DNA of 64,000 bases, from the NCBI GenBank assembly GCA_013365325.1, contig JABVXV010000044.1, positions 1 through 64,000 of the forward strand. Direction: 5' to 3'. The position numbers and the translations under genes were made by a program. Shown here one piece after another: positions 1 to 12,746 of the stretch. The stretch's first letter is position 1; every line of letters starts with the position of its first letter. The notes under the pieces are model-generated. The model saw nothing but the letters and a program-made list of their open reading frames with translations. It was not told where the DNA came from and ran no database searches. The DNA comes from Dipetalonema caudispina. Its lineage: Eukaryota > Nematoda > Chromadorea > Rhabditida > Onchocercidae.

Positions 1-231
<231 letters not shown>

Positions 232-235
232 GAAG

Positions 236-1252
236 GTTGACATAACAGATCAGGTATCCATGTCAAAACGAATCGCTTTACTAAAAAAGGGAAGAAATTT
301 GACGAAGGAGGATGTATATACATTAAATGCTAGAACTACAACGGATTTCGAAGATAAGGTTACAAATAACTATAATAACATAAAAAATTATTTATTAGCA
401 AAAAGAAGTAATATCTTTTTTCTTCACTTACTTGAAATGAAATATTTTATTTATAAAATTAAGTTTAAATTGAGAACTTTGTAAACATATAACTTTCAAT
501 TTTTTATTTAAACTTAAAATTTCAAGCATAGTCCATGGCTGGTGAAGTTTATATTTATATATAGATTGAGGAGCTATTTGAAGAAACCAAATTAAACAGT
601 GAAATAGCTTTGCTTATCATCGAGGGCTCCGCATACTATGATGTTGAAGATAATTGCGGTAATTGGTTAAGGATCTTGTGCGAATACGGTGATTTATTGA
701 TAATACCGGCTGGAAAACTTTATAGGTTTACAACAACAACCGAGGTGCAGTATCGTTTTATTCTTTTACTTTCATATCATTATCTATTCATGATAACCTT
801 CCCGTTGTCCTATCATCTAACAACTTAAAAGTTTTTTTCGATAAATGTTGAAGAAAGGTTAAGATGCAAACCAATTAAAATACTGGGAAATTCTATTCTT
901 TTTTCTGGATTTCTTTTTAAGTCAAATTTTAATTAATAACATGGTCCCACTCAGTAACCTCAAAAATCTCCTCCAATCATCTTTTTTTCCTTAAAACTTT
1001 CTGATCAAAATCTCTTTCAAGAGAGTCCTTATCAGCAACAAAAGGAATAGAAAAAAGAATTAATTTAAATGTAAGAGACAGATATTTAAAAGAATGAAAA
1101 GGCATAAAAATAAGCATAAGCAAAATCAGCGAAGTTAAATTTACTTTCATTTTCTTTTTTCAGCGAAATCTAATTAATTTGATTATTGTTTTGTATTTTG
1201 TTTGCAGAATTTCGTCAAAATGCGTCGCTTTTTCAAGGCTGATAAAAATTAA
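236..1252 (+). CDS. Acireductone dioxygenase-like cupin, 5'-partial, metal ligands lost
   Basis: Three exons join in phase: 236-358, 565-744 and 1208-1252 (TAA). They give 115 residues of an ARD/ADI1 cupin; the N-terminal exons lie before the window. Recognisable blocks are [22 protein letters not shown] and NFVKMRRFF. Active ARD acts in methionine salvage, oxidising acireductone with Fe or Ni bound by H-x-H, E and a later H. Here the HLH stretch after the FEE motif is replaced by TKL/N residues, the helix glutamate is not in register, and the H of PAG-x-x-H-RFT is Y. The protein also stops soon after MRRFF, some 25 residues earlier than human ADI1. It is therefore a predicted non-catalytic paralogue. 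Inactive ARD paralogues have been annotated in other nematodes, so this may be that lineage. The acceptor of the first exon reads TGAAG rather than CAG. Family call firm; loss of activity is inference from residues. Confidence 0.83.
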
Positions 1253-4200
1253 ATGTATCATTCACTTTAATTTTTCATTTGCAACTGATTTTACGTAATG
1301 TGTATAATTCGGCTTTTCACAACTATGACCTTTGTTATTGAAAAATTTCCCACGCTGAGGTAATCTGCTACTATTCCTAAGAAACGCATTTTGCATAGAT
1401 CTAATTTGGAACATTGACTTTAACAGCATATGAACAGGTAGGAGGAATACAGAAATATTCTACTTTTCTAGACCGCCCTTTCCTAAAACGCATAGATATT
1501 AATTATTTTATGAAGATTGCTGATAGCATTAGGGAAACTAAATAAATCAGAATAATTGAAATTTGGGTTCTTATCAGGAGAAAAAGCCTGCCTTGTTCCA
1601 GGACTAACTTTAGTGGGGCAGTAGACCACTTTAAAACTATGTCGCAAATGTTTTACACATGGAAATGTGAATTGAAATTTCAATTTTCTTTTCACTTCTT
1701 TTTCCATTTTATTAGCAAATGTATTAATTATATTTTTACACATTATTAAATACAAGTGTATGATAAATTGGTTGCTTCGTATAAGAAATCGAACATTATG
1801 AACCGTATCAGCAATGCATTGCTGAGAAAATTTAATTGAAGTTTGTTTAAAATTAAAAAATTCAACTACCCAATCAGCCTACTTGTTTAAAAATAAGGAA
1901 AAATGTATGTTTCAGTATATCATAAAATGAATGGTTCATGTATTAGAAATCAAGAATTGTGAAAAAAATATCAACTCAACAATTAATTTTAAAAAGTAGA
2001 TTCTTCCGTTCTTCTCTTCGATAAACTTATTTATTACTGGAAAATTGCATAATTCCAATAATTAAAAAACTAATGACTTTTCTGATTTCCAACTGGAAAA
2101 TCATAAAATAGATTGGAATAGAAAAAAAAAGGAAGACGAAATAAAGATACAAAAAGTGAATTTTAACACTTATACCAATCAACATTAACTTCTCAGTTTG
2201 TATTTTCGATATAATCTGCATAAACGATGATCAGTGGCTTTCATATCATTGATCAACATCATAAAGAAATGCGATTGATAATAACGATGAAAGCACTGCG
2301 TTATTTGCAAATTCAAGCAGAAATGTTACTGTACATCTGCGAAATTATCGTGATGCTTTTCATATCACTTGATATGTGTTCAAGTGAATTCTTCAAAATA
2401 TTTAAATTAATGAACAGTTCACAAATTGATAATGTTTAAAGAGCTGAAATGGCACAAAATCACACCGAGTAAGTGAAAGAAGTGAAAAAAAAAAAAAAAA
2501 AAAAAGTGAAAAATCAGTTATTGTAAAAATTGGATAAAAAGAAAAATAATGAAAAACGATTTTTTCCTATATATGCAAATTTTTTTAAGCAAGAGGAAGA
2601 ACATAAGATTATGCAAGAGCGAAGTGTATTCCACGTGGGATCAAATGTTTAAATGGTTTAAAGTAATTCAGTTTTATTGACATAGAACAGAATGCGATTT
2701 CATTTTTCTGCATCAATTCAGAAAACTATGCAAAAGTTCTTAGTACTTTGAATTATCCAAATACTTCAAACATTAAGACGTAATGAAAAAGAAATATTTA
2801 TTATTTACTGTTTTAAATCACAAACGACAATGGACAATGGCTTTAGTTAAAATGAAATAAAGTTTACATTAAAGTAAATTAAATTAAATTTAGAGGCACA
2901 CATATGGTATCTTGAGAATGAAATAATGGATCGAAAAATTCTAGGAGATGAAGAGGAATTAAGACAGGTGAATGACCTTTAACGATAAAGCGAATGAATG
3001 GAGTATAGTTGAGACGTAATTATTTATAAAGATTAAATGGAGTTCATTCATCTTTCCAGGTATATTTTTTGATATTTACATAATTATTGTTGCAAGTATT
3101 CATTATTGATATTTTCCTTTTCCGATTCAATTTATATTCCACTAAAAATTATAATTGTCAGATTGACCTTGTGGTTTTTTAATTTTGCGGATGCAATTTC
3201 TTTCTATTTCAAACAAGTTTAAAATCTAAAGGTGGTGTTGAATTTTGTTCGATATTAAGAGAAAATATTTAAAATTAGCCTGAAATATTTGGAAGAATAT
3301 TTTAAGTTCAGGGAAGAAAAATATTTAGGTTATTGGAAAAAAATTCTTTAGGAATATTTCAAAACAAAGTAATTTTCTTGCAACTTTTCCGCTAAAGAAC
3401 CTCTTGGCTTGATATCCAAAAAAAAAATTCAAGACATTTGCAAACATGAAACTATAAAGACTTATAGAAATTATCAATAAAGCGAGAGTTAAGTTGGACT
3501 TAGAACAAATATTTAGTGACTGACTATCTTATTATTAAACAATGGACAAGTTGGTTATTAAGCCTTGAGGCTTTTGCCTCATCTGTGGAAAATGAGGATT
3601 TACTCAGTTTAAAATTTTCTATAATGAAATTACTTTTCTTCCTTCAAAAAAGATTAACAGTACAGAGACTAACTTTTAATTGTTTAATTTTACTTCTGTA
3701 AAATGCTCAGTTGAAATTTCGAGCTAATTTATTTGTTTCTATTTGTAGAATAGATCGAGTCGAGACGAAGAATTGTATTTCTATAGTTTATGGAATTCAT
3801 TCATTTGAGCCAAGCAAAGGTAATCGTTGATCCATCGGCATAATTTAGCATCTTTCATTACCTATAACCCATTTCAAATCAGTTATATTACAAAGACGGA
3901 AATGTAAGTTCAATTGGCTTTGGCTATGAGAAATATTATGAATTTCGAAAAATTTCGTTCCTTTTAGTTAGAAAATTTTTTTCTAAAAATTTTCCCATCA
4001 TATTTTATTGTATACGCATAAATATTGGAAAGCAGCAATTGTCCATTTTTAACTCATTGCTTGGCGTTCTATTTTCACCAAAATAATGATTAGTTTTCGG
4101 ATACATTTGGAATGAGCATTTCAATGCAGCACTTACAATTACCGATCGGAAAATTCATCCTCTATTTTACTTTGAAAATGTGGTACAATGTATTTGTTTC

Positions 4201-5225
4201 ATTTACTTCCATCATTCAAATTTAATAATTGTTCTTTTCAACGTTTTATTAAAACATATATTTTCATTTAATCATATATGGCCATAAATCCACAAAATTA
4301 GCTTTGGCATTTTTTATAGTTTTATTGACGTGAAAAACATTAAAGAGTTAGCCTAATTCATCATAAAACTCAAAAGTGTGAAACAAGCTCAGATTAAGTG
4401 AATCAAGGTAAAGTTATGGATTGCTAGTTTGGTTAGTAATTGGATTTTAAAAGTGATACATTAATAGATCATATATGAAGTAAATGAGCTTTAAATTGAT
4501 CTATCTAAATCTTAGCAAAATTAAAATCATTTATTGATTTCCAGGAGGATTCTGACTTTGATTTATTTCCTCTGTAGCATTTTACTATTATTTGTTTTTT
4601 TCGCTTAGTAATTTTTTGAATTTTTACTTTCGCTTACTCAGGTGACCTGTCGTATGAGAATTTCCGGATGAAAAGACCAATCAGTTAAAGTTATCATCCG
4701 AGTAGAAAAAAAGTACGAAAATTAGACGAACGAAGTTGAAATTTATTTAAAATTTTGCTTCCCATAATTTCAGGTCTTGTGTGTATTTTTTTGCTTTTTT
4801 TATTCACAAATTTAAAAATTTTCCAGTTAATACAACTTATTGTAGCAAAAAAAATGGTTTTTTTAAATAAACAATTTAATTTTGGATCTCAAAAAATTCC
4901 TTTAATTTAAAATACGGTAGAGATTAAGAATTTCTTCTGATTGAAAGAGCAGGAATCTTTACACATCCTTGGGAATAGATTATTCAAATATATTTTTGCT
5001 CCTTCCTTTCAAAATACTAATTATCCAACTTGAAGTACCGGAAATCATTTTCCTTATTTTATATTGTATTTCATGACGCTTTAATTTTTGCTATTATTGA
5101 ATTTTTTGAAACTTTTCATGATCAATTCGTTATTTTATAGCATTTACTATCAGAAGAAAAGTATCTCTTAAGAGGAAAAATTTTGTGATTATGCAAATGA
5201 TTGGGATTTATCGCAATATTGTATT
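1253..5225. other. Intergenic, no supported gene
   Basis: About 4 kb between the ADI1-like gene and the ABCG gene. It is AT-rich with homopolymer runs (for example poly-A near 2487-2505). No exon chain with matching splice phases was found. Near 2624-2642 it holds a 19-bp sequence with a CACGTG core that recurs at about 41.2 kb. Short open frames here are of the length expected by chance at this base composition. Confidence 0.6.
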
Positions 5226-8200
5226 ATGAATAACAGTTCAAAAAAGTCGAAATGTGTCGGAAAAACACGATCAGATCAGCAATTGAGGTAAATTTCCTTC
5301 ATTTTTGATGAAAATTAAATGATAAAATAGCGAGTGATAAAAATAGTTTTTGTTGCTAATTCGCTTCTTTTCGATGATAAATTCAATTAATTTAGATTCT
5401 GGAAGTAGAGATTAAATAATCCTTTTTTAGCAATTTTTAGGAAGAAGAATTGGAATAATGCAATTAGCATAATTCATTGTTGTTCTCAATGTATATTTAT
5501 ATTGAATTGACGAAAATTTGACGATTAAAGTTTCAATTGAAATTTCATATAAATCTATAGCAGAAATGAATGATTTCAGAATAAAAAGTAATCAGAAGAA
5601 TTTCGATAGAAAATTGAGAAATGATGATGTAACGGATTCAGAGTTTATTACGAACATGAAAAATAGTTCGTATAATACATTTCAAATTCATTATGCTTCC
5701 TCTGAAATTACTCCAAACAACAATGAATCAAGCATCGAACTGTAATTAATACATTTCGAAAGATTTTTTTTTAGAAAAAATTAATTGATAAAAAACAGAA
5801 AATTCTCTTCATACTTTTTCGTAATTTTTTCATATTTTCTCGTTATTGGTTATTTTTTCTTTTTTCTCAGAATTTTTTCTCGTGAAAATGATTGAACAGA
5901 AGAAAAAATATTTTTAAATCTTTGAGTCTATTTTAAAGAAATAACTTTCAACGATCTGAACGATATCACGGACGTTATTCTTCCAACTTGAATATGTTTC
6001 CAAATGCGCTTCACAGTTTCAATTATTTAAGATATGCAAAAGCGAATGAATTAAGAAACGATGAAAGAAAGTTTGTTTTTTCCATCAATATTTTTTTTAT
6101 CGTTGATCTGATTCAATAGATCATTTCACTTGATAATTTTAGTGAACATATCTCTTTAACTGCGATAGAATTATTGCCTCAATTGCATTCTGAATCTACA
6201 AACCTTTATTACAGTATACCGAAAATAAGCATTAAAAACTTATGCGTCACATTGGATAAGCGAACATTTCCCGATAGGTGTCTGTCTCGTATCCCTTGCA
6301 TATCACACCTTCTACAAGATATCTCATTTACCTTGAAAGGTGGCGATACACTTGCAATTTTGTATGCAAGAGGTAAATTTTATTAAAAAGTTGCCAAACC
6401 AAAATATTTTTAACCATTCTTCATATTGTACTTTTGCCACTTTTGAAGCTAACATCTTGTTAAATGCAAATAAGAATTTTCAAACTTAATATTAAAATTA
6501 GGAAATAATATTTAGCATCAGAAATGCGTGTTTTGTTGGAAGTGATGTCGAATAATATGTCACAGAAATATTTAATTAGTGGAATAATTGAAAATAATGG
6601 ACATGAAATAAGCGTGGATAAATTTGGTGATCGTGTCGCGTACGTCACTGCTCATGACATTCATCCTTGGCTTACAGTAGAACAAATTATACGTCTACAA
6701 AGTTTATTTGTTGCATCCGATAGAAATACTTTTAATGGCATCAGTGCGGTACGATGATATTTTGCTTATTCTTTATTAGTATCTGAGTTATCTATAAATG
6801 ATCTTAATATACTACAGATCGAATAGCTGATCCATCCATACATCAATTCTTGATATATTTTAGTCTGAGTGGGTCATCCAAACATTAGCTCTTTCACCAG
6901 TTCGCAATTTCTTGTGTGGTGAATTGGTTACGGCAGAACGACAACGTTTGAAAATTGCGATGCAAATTTTGAAAGATGCTGGTAACGTTATTTGTGAAAA
7001 AAATTGCTAAAGTTCAAGCAAAATTTAATTAATCAATTACTTGTGCAACACACTAACCCAATTAATATTAGTGTCTTAAGAAAACTACCTTATTATATCA
7101 TTTTATGACAGATAGCAACTCATGTAATGGCATTTCACTTTGATTTAAATTTCATTTATTCAATTAAGTACTATTTACTCAATAATCGATTAGAATTGAT
7201 ATAGATACAACTAATATTAACAACTTTTCCAGATATTCTATTGTTGGATAATATTATGAAAAACATAAACGTGTACGATATGGCATTTGTCATCGATTAT
7301 TTGCGCGAATGGGCAATTAAGCTAAATCGAATTGTTGTTATGGCCGTGCAACCACCAACAATTGAAATTTTAACTATGTTTCACAAAGGTATTATGTTAA
7401 TGAGGAAAAGATGATTAGATTTGCTTCATCAAACATCACGACAAGATGGAGATGAAGGGTGTGGTAGAAAGAATGATTTAATATGATAATGATAATGAAT
7501 GAAATCAGCAATTTCAGAGAGTTTAAAATTTGGAAGACTTCAAAAACAGGAAATATTTAGAGTTATATTTGAAAAATGTTACAATATGTATTTTAGTATT
7601 GCTGATAGCATCTGGAAAAGTTATTTATTTTGGATCATCAAGTCGGATGATGTCATATTTTGAAGGAATTGGCTTTCCATGTCCACCGTTTAAAAATCCA
7701 TGCGATTATTACGGTTTAAAATTCATAAAGCGCTAAATTAAAACTATCTTAGTGTTTATTATTGAATAGTGATAATTGAATTACAAGCCTAAAAAGATCT
7801 TCAGTAAATTAATTGATTCTGAGATTCAAAACAGATAAAATTATTTTAATTTTTTGTGATAATATTTTGCTTTCCAATCCATTCCATAAAAGAACTGTTT
7901 TTTGAATTAAAATTAAGGAATACTCATTTTTCTTTGCAGTAGTAGTGAAGCGCAATTTTTACAGTAGACTTAGTAACTCATGACTATTTGACCCCCGAAT
8001 CATCTTTGGAATCAACAAATCGAATCAAACGATTGACAATGATTTGGAAAGAAAAAGCATTTGATGAACACAAAATGCAAGTGATCACTGATGAACTATC
8101 GCCGAAGATCAATCGAGTTAGCTGTTGTCGAACTGCACTTCTAATTTATAGGCTTGTTTTTTTTTTTTTTTTAGTGTGAAAATTTGGTAGTCTGCTCTAA

Positions 8201-9560
8201 TATGCATAACTGAATGAAAATTTAAAATTCTGAAGCTATTCATAATAATCCTTTGGAGTTTTGAATAATTCAAAAAGTTCTGTCAGTTTTTGAAAAAATT
8301 TGATAATGAAAACTGTAAGCAGTGTTCAATGGCATCACTTTGCCAAATATTTTAATGAAGTTTTTACAAAGCATTTTGTATGGCATACGCTATATATCTT
8401 TCCGGTTTATTCAATTTTCCTAAACCAGACTGGTAATACACTAAATGTTGTATTTCCACATCGTTCAACTTGTTGAAAGTCTTGAAATTCATGATTTTAG
8501 ACGTTTTTTCGAAATGTTTCTGAATAGACCATGGATGTATGCTAAGGAACCGATTTATGCATTTCTCATATCGCTTTTTGTGGGTTTCATATTTGTCGAA
8601 ATACCAAATGATCAGCGTGCTGCAATCAATACTCGTTTTGGATTTATCATTTCTATACTTGCAATTTTCATGCTTCCCAATCATTTCATCCATATTGAAA
8701 GAGGTTACTGCTTCAAATTTACAAGTGAGGTGAGGTTATTGTCACTGCGTGTGATCCATCACAGATACATAACATCGACATTCAATTATTTACCATTTGA
8801 ACAGAGGCTATCATCGATGATTTGATGAATTTTATCCTTTTAAATCAATGAAATATTTAATTTCGACATCTCATAAGTTAAATTAATTTTTCGAAATTGT
8901 CGGTGAAGAGTGAAAAAAATTTTGCAGTGTTTGACGAGCGCTCATATTTGTTTGATGATATTCGAAATCGATTGTATGATCCAACTTTCTACATTATTGT
9001 TAAGGTGCAGTTTTTTTCTCATACATTATGTTCTATTTTTTTTTTTTTTTTTTTCTAAATCATATAACTGTTATTCATTAAATTAGACAAAGTTGCATTT
9101 TGTGAAAGAATTTATAGACTTCTAAAACTTTTATAGTATTACTGCTTGATTGTAGCGCTGCACAAATTTTCATACTTCTCAAAAAAAGTATTGTCAATTA
9201 TAGATTATCTATGACCTACCAGTAGGAATATTCTGCAACATATTGTATGCATTACCAGCCTATATTTTAAGTGGACTTCCTCCCGATGGTATTCTTTATT
9301 GGCCATCGGTATTCTTGTTTGCCGTAATTCTTTGTATTCATGCTATTCTTTGGAGATACATCACGTGGATTGTGGCGTACAGTTGTTGCACTCGGATCAC
9401 TGCAATCTTTATTATTGGTATCATTTTCATATAACTGTTAACTATATAGAGTGAAATTATATTATTTAAAGAAATTGTGCTGAAATAATTAAGCGGAATC
9501 AGAGTATAGAAAAAATGGAAACGGTGAAATTCGATCAGAACTGACTATAATTTTCTTTTT

Positions 9561-9596
<36 letters not shown>

Positions 9597-10577
9597 TTTA
9601 ATTATGATATCATTTTCAGTAGCTCTGTCCAGTAATGCGATAATGCTTTCCGGTTTTCTGATTCATCCCGATAGTTTCCCTGCCCTGATCAAATTGCTAT
9701 ATTACTTCAACCCAACAAGATTGGCTGGTGGATTGTTAGCTGAAAATGAATTTCTTCGTCGAACTGCATTCACTGATTGGGTAAGCTTTTTACGTTTTCG
9801 AAGTAATTAGGAGTTTTCATTTCAGTGATTTAATTGTGGATAATTATAATTAATGATAATAAAAACAAGTAGTACTAACTAATATTTTCAGGCTAATGGC
9901 TTTGATTCATAATTTCTGATAGCGTTTACACATAATTATGCGATTTCGAGGTTTCTAATGAAAATTCGAGATTATATTGAGATTGAATAATTGAAATTAT
10001 TAGCTTAAGAGTTAAAGGAAAAATGTTAGCCGATAGAATAAATGGAAATTGATTAATTTCAGTTCTTTGAAATGCTAATTGGTAATTCAAGCGATAGTGG
10101 CAATATCACGGAATTGTTAATTGGCTGCGAGAGGAAACAAATTTTAGCAAAGAAAATTAACGAAGTAAAGCTAATTCATATTTAATTGAATAAAAATTGA
10201 GACATATTCTATCCACATAATCTCTCCACTTAATCATTTAATTAGTAAAATTTAGAGTCTTTTTTTTTGGATATTCGATCTCAGAATCTTTTTCTCGGTA
10301 TTATGGATTGTTTCCAATGTTAATTAAATCATATTAGTCTATTAATATGTCGAATACCTTCTGTTTACAGGTACCTATTTACACTATCTCACATTGCTCC
10401 AAAATTCGTGGATCACAAGCTTTGTACTTCTCGGGATTATCATCAGCTACCTTTGCGTCATCTGCTAAACAACTCCGTGAAGCTATTCATATTTATGCCA
10501 TTTGGTTCCTTGTTGTTTTAGGAACACTTTTATTTGTGGTACGTTGTAATCACAAGAAATGTAGTAGATCCTACTAG
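5226..10577 (+). CDS. ABCG-family half-transporter with degenerate ATPase domain
   Basis: Twelve exons close in phase: 5226-5287, 6143-6372, 6516-6748, 6864-6981, 7233-7388, 7597-7713, 7965-8151, 8501-8703, 8928-9004, 9204-9417, 9620-9780 and 10371-10577. They encode about 654 aa in White/ABCG order: N-terminal NBD, then a six-helix membrane domain. The NBD fold is clear (LQDISFTLKGGDTLAIL, then the WL-TVEQ region, then DILLLD), but the catalytic motifs are gone. The Walker A position reads YARASEMR instead of GxxGxGKT; the signature is LVTAERQRLKIA instead of SGGERRR; the Walker B glutamate is N (LLLDN); the H-loop reads AVQPP instead of HQP. After the NBD come GKVIYFGSSS, NPCDYYVDL and a membrane domain ending near 10.55 kb. 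It resembles the ABCG5/ABCG8-like arthropod and nematode group. It probably needs a competent ABCG partner or acts as a non-ATPase subunit. Exon 7 to exon 8 uses an apparent GC-AG intron. The first coding exon is the least certain part. Confidence 0.88.
9564..9593. repeat. (TA)n microsatellite
   Basis: An uninterrupted AT dinucleotide run of about 30 bp in the intron before the ABCG exon at 9620. Confidence 0.95.
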
Positions 10578-12746
10578 AAGTCATTGTATTCTTGAATTGT
10601 TCTTTGTCAATATGATTAATATTGTTATATGAAGAATTCCTGTGATAACGTTTATAGTAGCAATTTTTTTCTATAAAATTACAATTAATTGGTACTATAT
10701 TACTAGTTGAATTAAATTAACTCATACAATGGATCATTTATAACATTCTTATTTATTGAAAGAAGTTTAAAAAACATAAAATCTAAGGGAAATGTTTAAA
10801 ATTTAAAAAATGCAAGTTAAAATAAGAGAAACTGAAAGTTGTTGAATATAATTTAAGCCTTCTATTTTATATCTTTTCCAACCAAAAATAAAGACAATAG
10901 AACGAAGGGAATTTTAATCTTTAAAATTTTTCTTCATTACTTCGATGATTATGAAGATCTTGTAATATTTTGTGACTTGATTTTATTGCTCGAATTGACT
11001 TCTCGACATCTGTAATTTGATTATCTGATCTAGATTGTGTCATTATGAATCTTATTAGTTTTTATTAAGATTTTAAATAGTTTTAAATAGTACATGAACC
11101 AACTAAAACCGAACCAGAAACTAAATGTTTACTTAAGTGTACTCAACAATAAATTTAACCTTTCTGCAGCATACTCTTACCACTGTAAATTTAATTTTAT
11201 TTATGACAGTGTAACTGTCCATCTAAGATAATTAATAAACGGTGGTAAAAAAAAGATGTCACCTGAATTTAAACCAGTTTTTCTGAAGAATCGGAGAAGA
11301 GTGTCAGAAACTGGTGCCAAACACCCATTACACTCGATATATATATTTATATATATATATAACCATGACCTTTTCCTAACTTTATTACTCATTGAATTAT
11401 TAACAATACCAATATTTTTTGCCACTGTTTATTGAATTATCTTAGATGGGGAACTTCACTGAATAAACCACTCTTCGAATGACAGAACTGAACTAATTGG
11501 AAATTGATTAACTAATAAAGTCACCTCAGCCAGATTTAAATTACTGATTTGTGTTACCAGAAATTTCATTAGTGTTTTTAATATTCACATGTAGCTTGCT
11601 TTCCGAAATTATTATCGACGATTTTCATGTCCAGTGTAAAGTGCTAATCCTCTATTATTTAGAAGTAATTTGTAACTTATCTTTCTAAGCTTCTAGCGCA
11701 CTAATTATTACTGCTACCGAACATTCCAAAATTCTGGACAACTGAACTATCGCTAATAATGTTACCTTACAACTGTTTGATCTTCCTCACTTAATTTAAT
11801 ATTTGCATTTTAGGTATTGCCATCAGAACTTCTAGTACTTTACTATTCTGTTATTATCGCCACTAAGTTTCTAAACCTGAGTCATTATCAATTCACTTCT
11901 ACGAATATCATAGCAATTCGTATCGTTCATTCAACCTCTTCCTCCTCTCTCTCATTCTCACTCCTTCCCTTCCTCATAATCATTCACTAATTTTACCCTC
12001 CTATTCTTATTGGAATAACTTCCACATCTGTCATTCACTCATTTATTTCAGAGATTTACTTTCATATTTTAACAAAAGAAATGTTTTTTTTCTTTTATAT
12101 TCATTGAAACAAACATACACTTTAATTTATTGATCGCTACCACCTTACGCTCTAGGTTCCATAAGTATTTCATCGCTTAAATCCTTTTTTCAACAATTTT
12201 ACCTAATTTCTTTTGTTCTTCTGGTGGACAAAACCACAATTCTGGATCCTGGGCAAGCGTTAACCACAAAAGCATTGCCTTGGTTACTTAGTAAATGATC
12301 GCATTTATAAAGAAAATTAGTTAATAATCGATTTCAGTTCCCATAAACTGCTTCCTAATGCTTTTTTATCCTCATGAATTCTGCGAACTTTTTGAAAATT
12401 ACAGTCAAATATCAACTTTACATTCATTAAAATCTTTGATCATTTGTGAGTCGCAATGTCAGTTTGTGAACTCTGATTTGAATTTGGAGCTTATAACACT
12501 ACGTAATGTTTATGTATACAGAAAATAACCGGAAGTGGGAACAAATGAAAGATGAAGAACAACAAATTCTGATTAGTTCTTTCACTCATAACTGAGTTAC
12601 TTAGCATACACTTTACCAAACTGAACAACAAATAGAGCGTGTAATGATGAAATATGGAGAACCTTAATTATTCAATAAAGGCCAAACCCAAAACTTGCAA
12701 AAATAGAGATATTACTGCTGAATACATATACCGAAAACTGAAACGA
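10578..12746. other. Convergent 3' intergenic region, no supported gene
   Basis: About 2.2 kb between the stop of the ABCG gene and the stop of COG4, which are transcribed toward each other, so it contains both 3' UTRs. An AATAAA lies at about 10887. A TA microsatellite spans 11337-11361, and a pyrimidine-rich stretch (TCCTCCTCTCTCTC type) lies near 11935-11975. The minus-strand open frame at 11201-11425 has no splice context or recognisable family and is not called. Confidence 0.6.

Noticed and set aside
1483..1755. 90-codon minus-strand frame containing a Cys/Pro-rich segment
   Set aside because: No recognisable domain, no acceptor or donor in useful phase; length within chance.
11201..11425. 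74-codon minus-strand frame between ABCG and COG4
   Set aside because: Includes a TA microsatellite translated as Ile/Tyr repeats; no further exon or family evidence.
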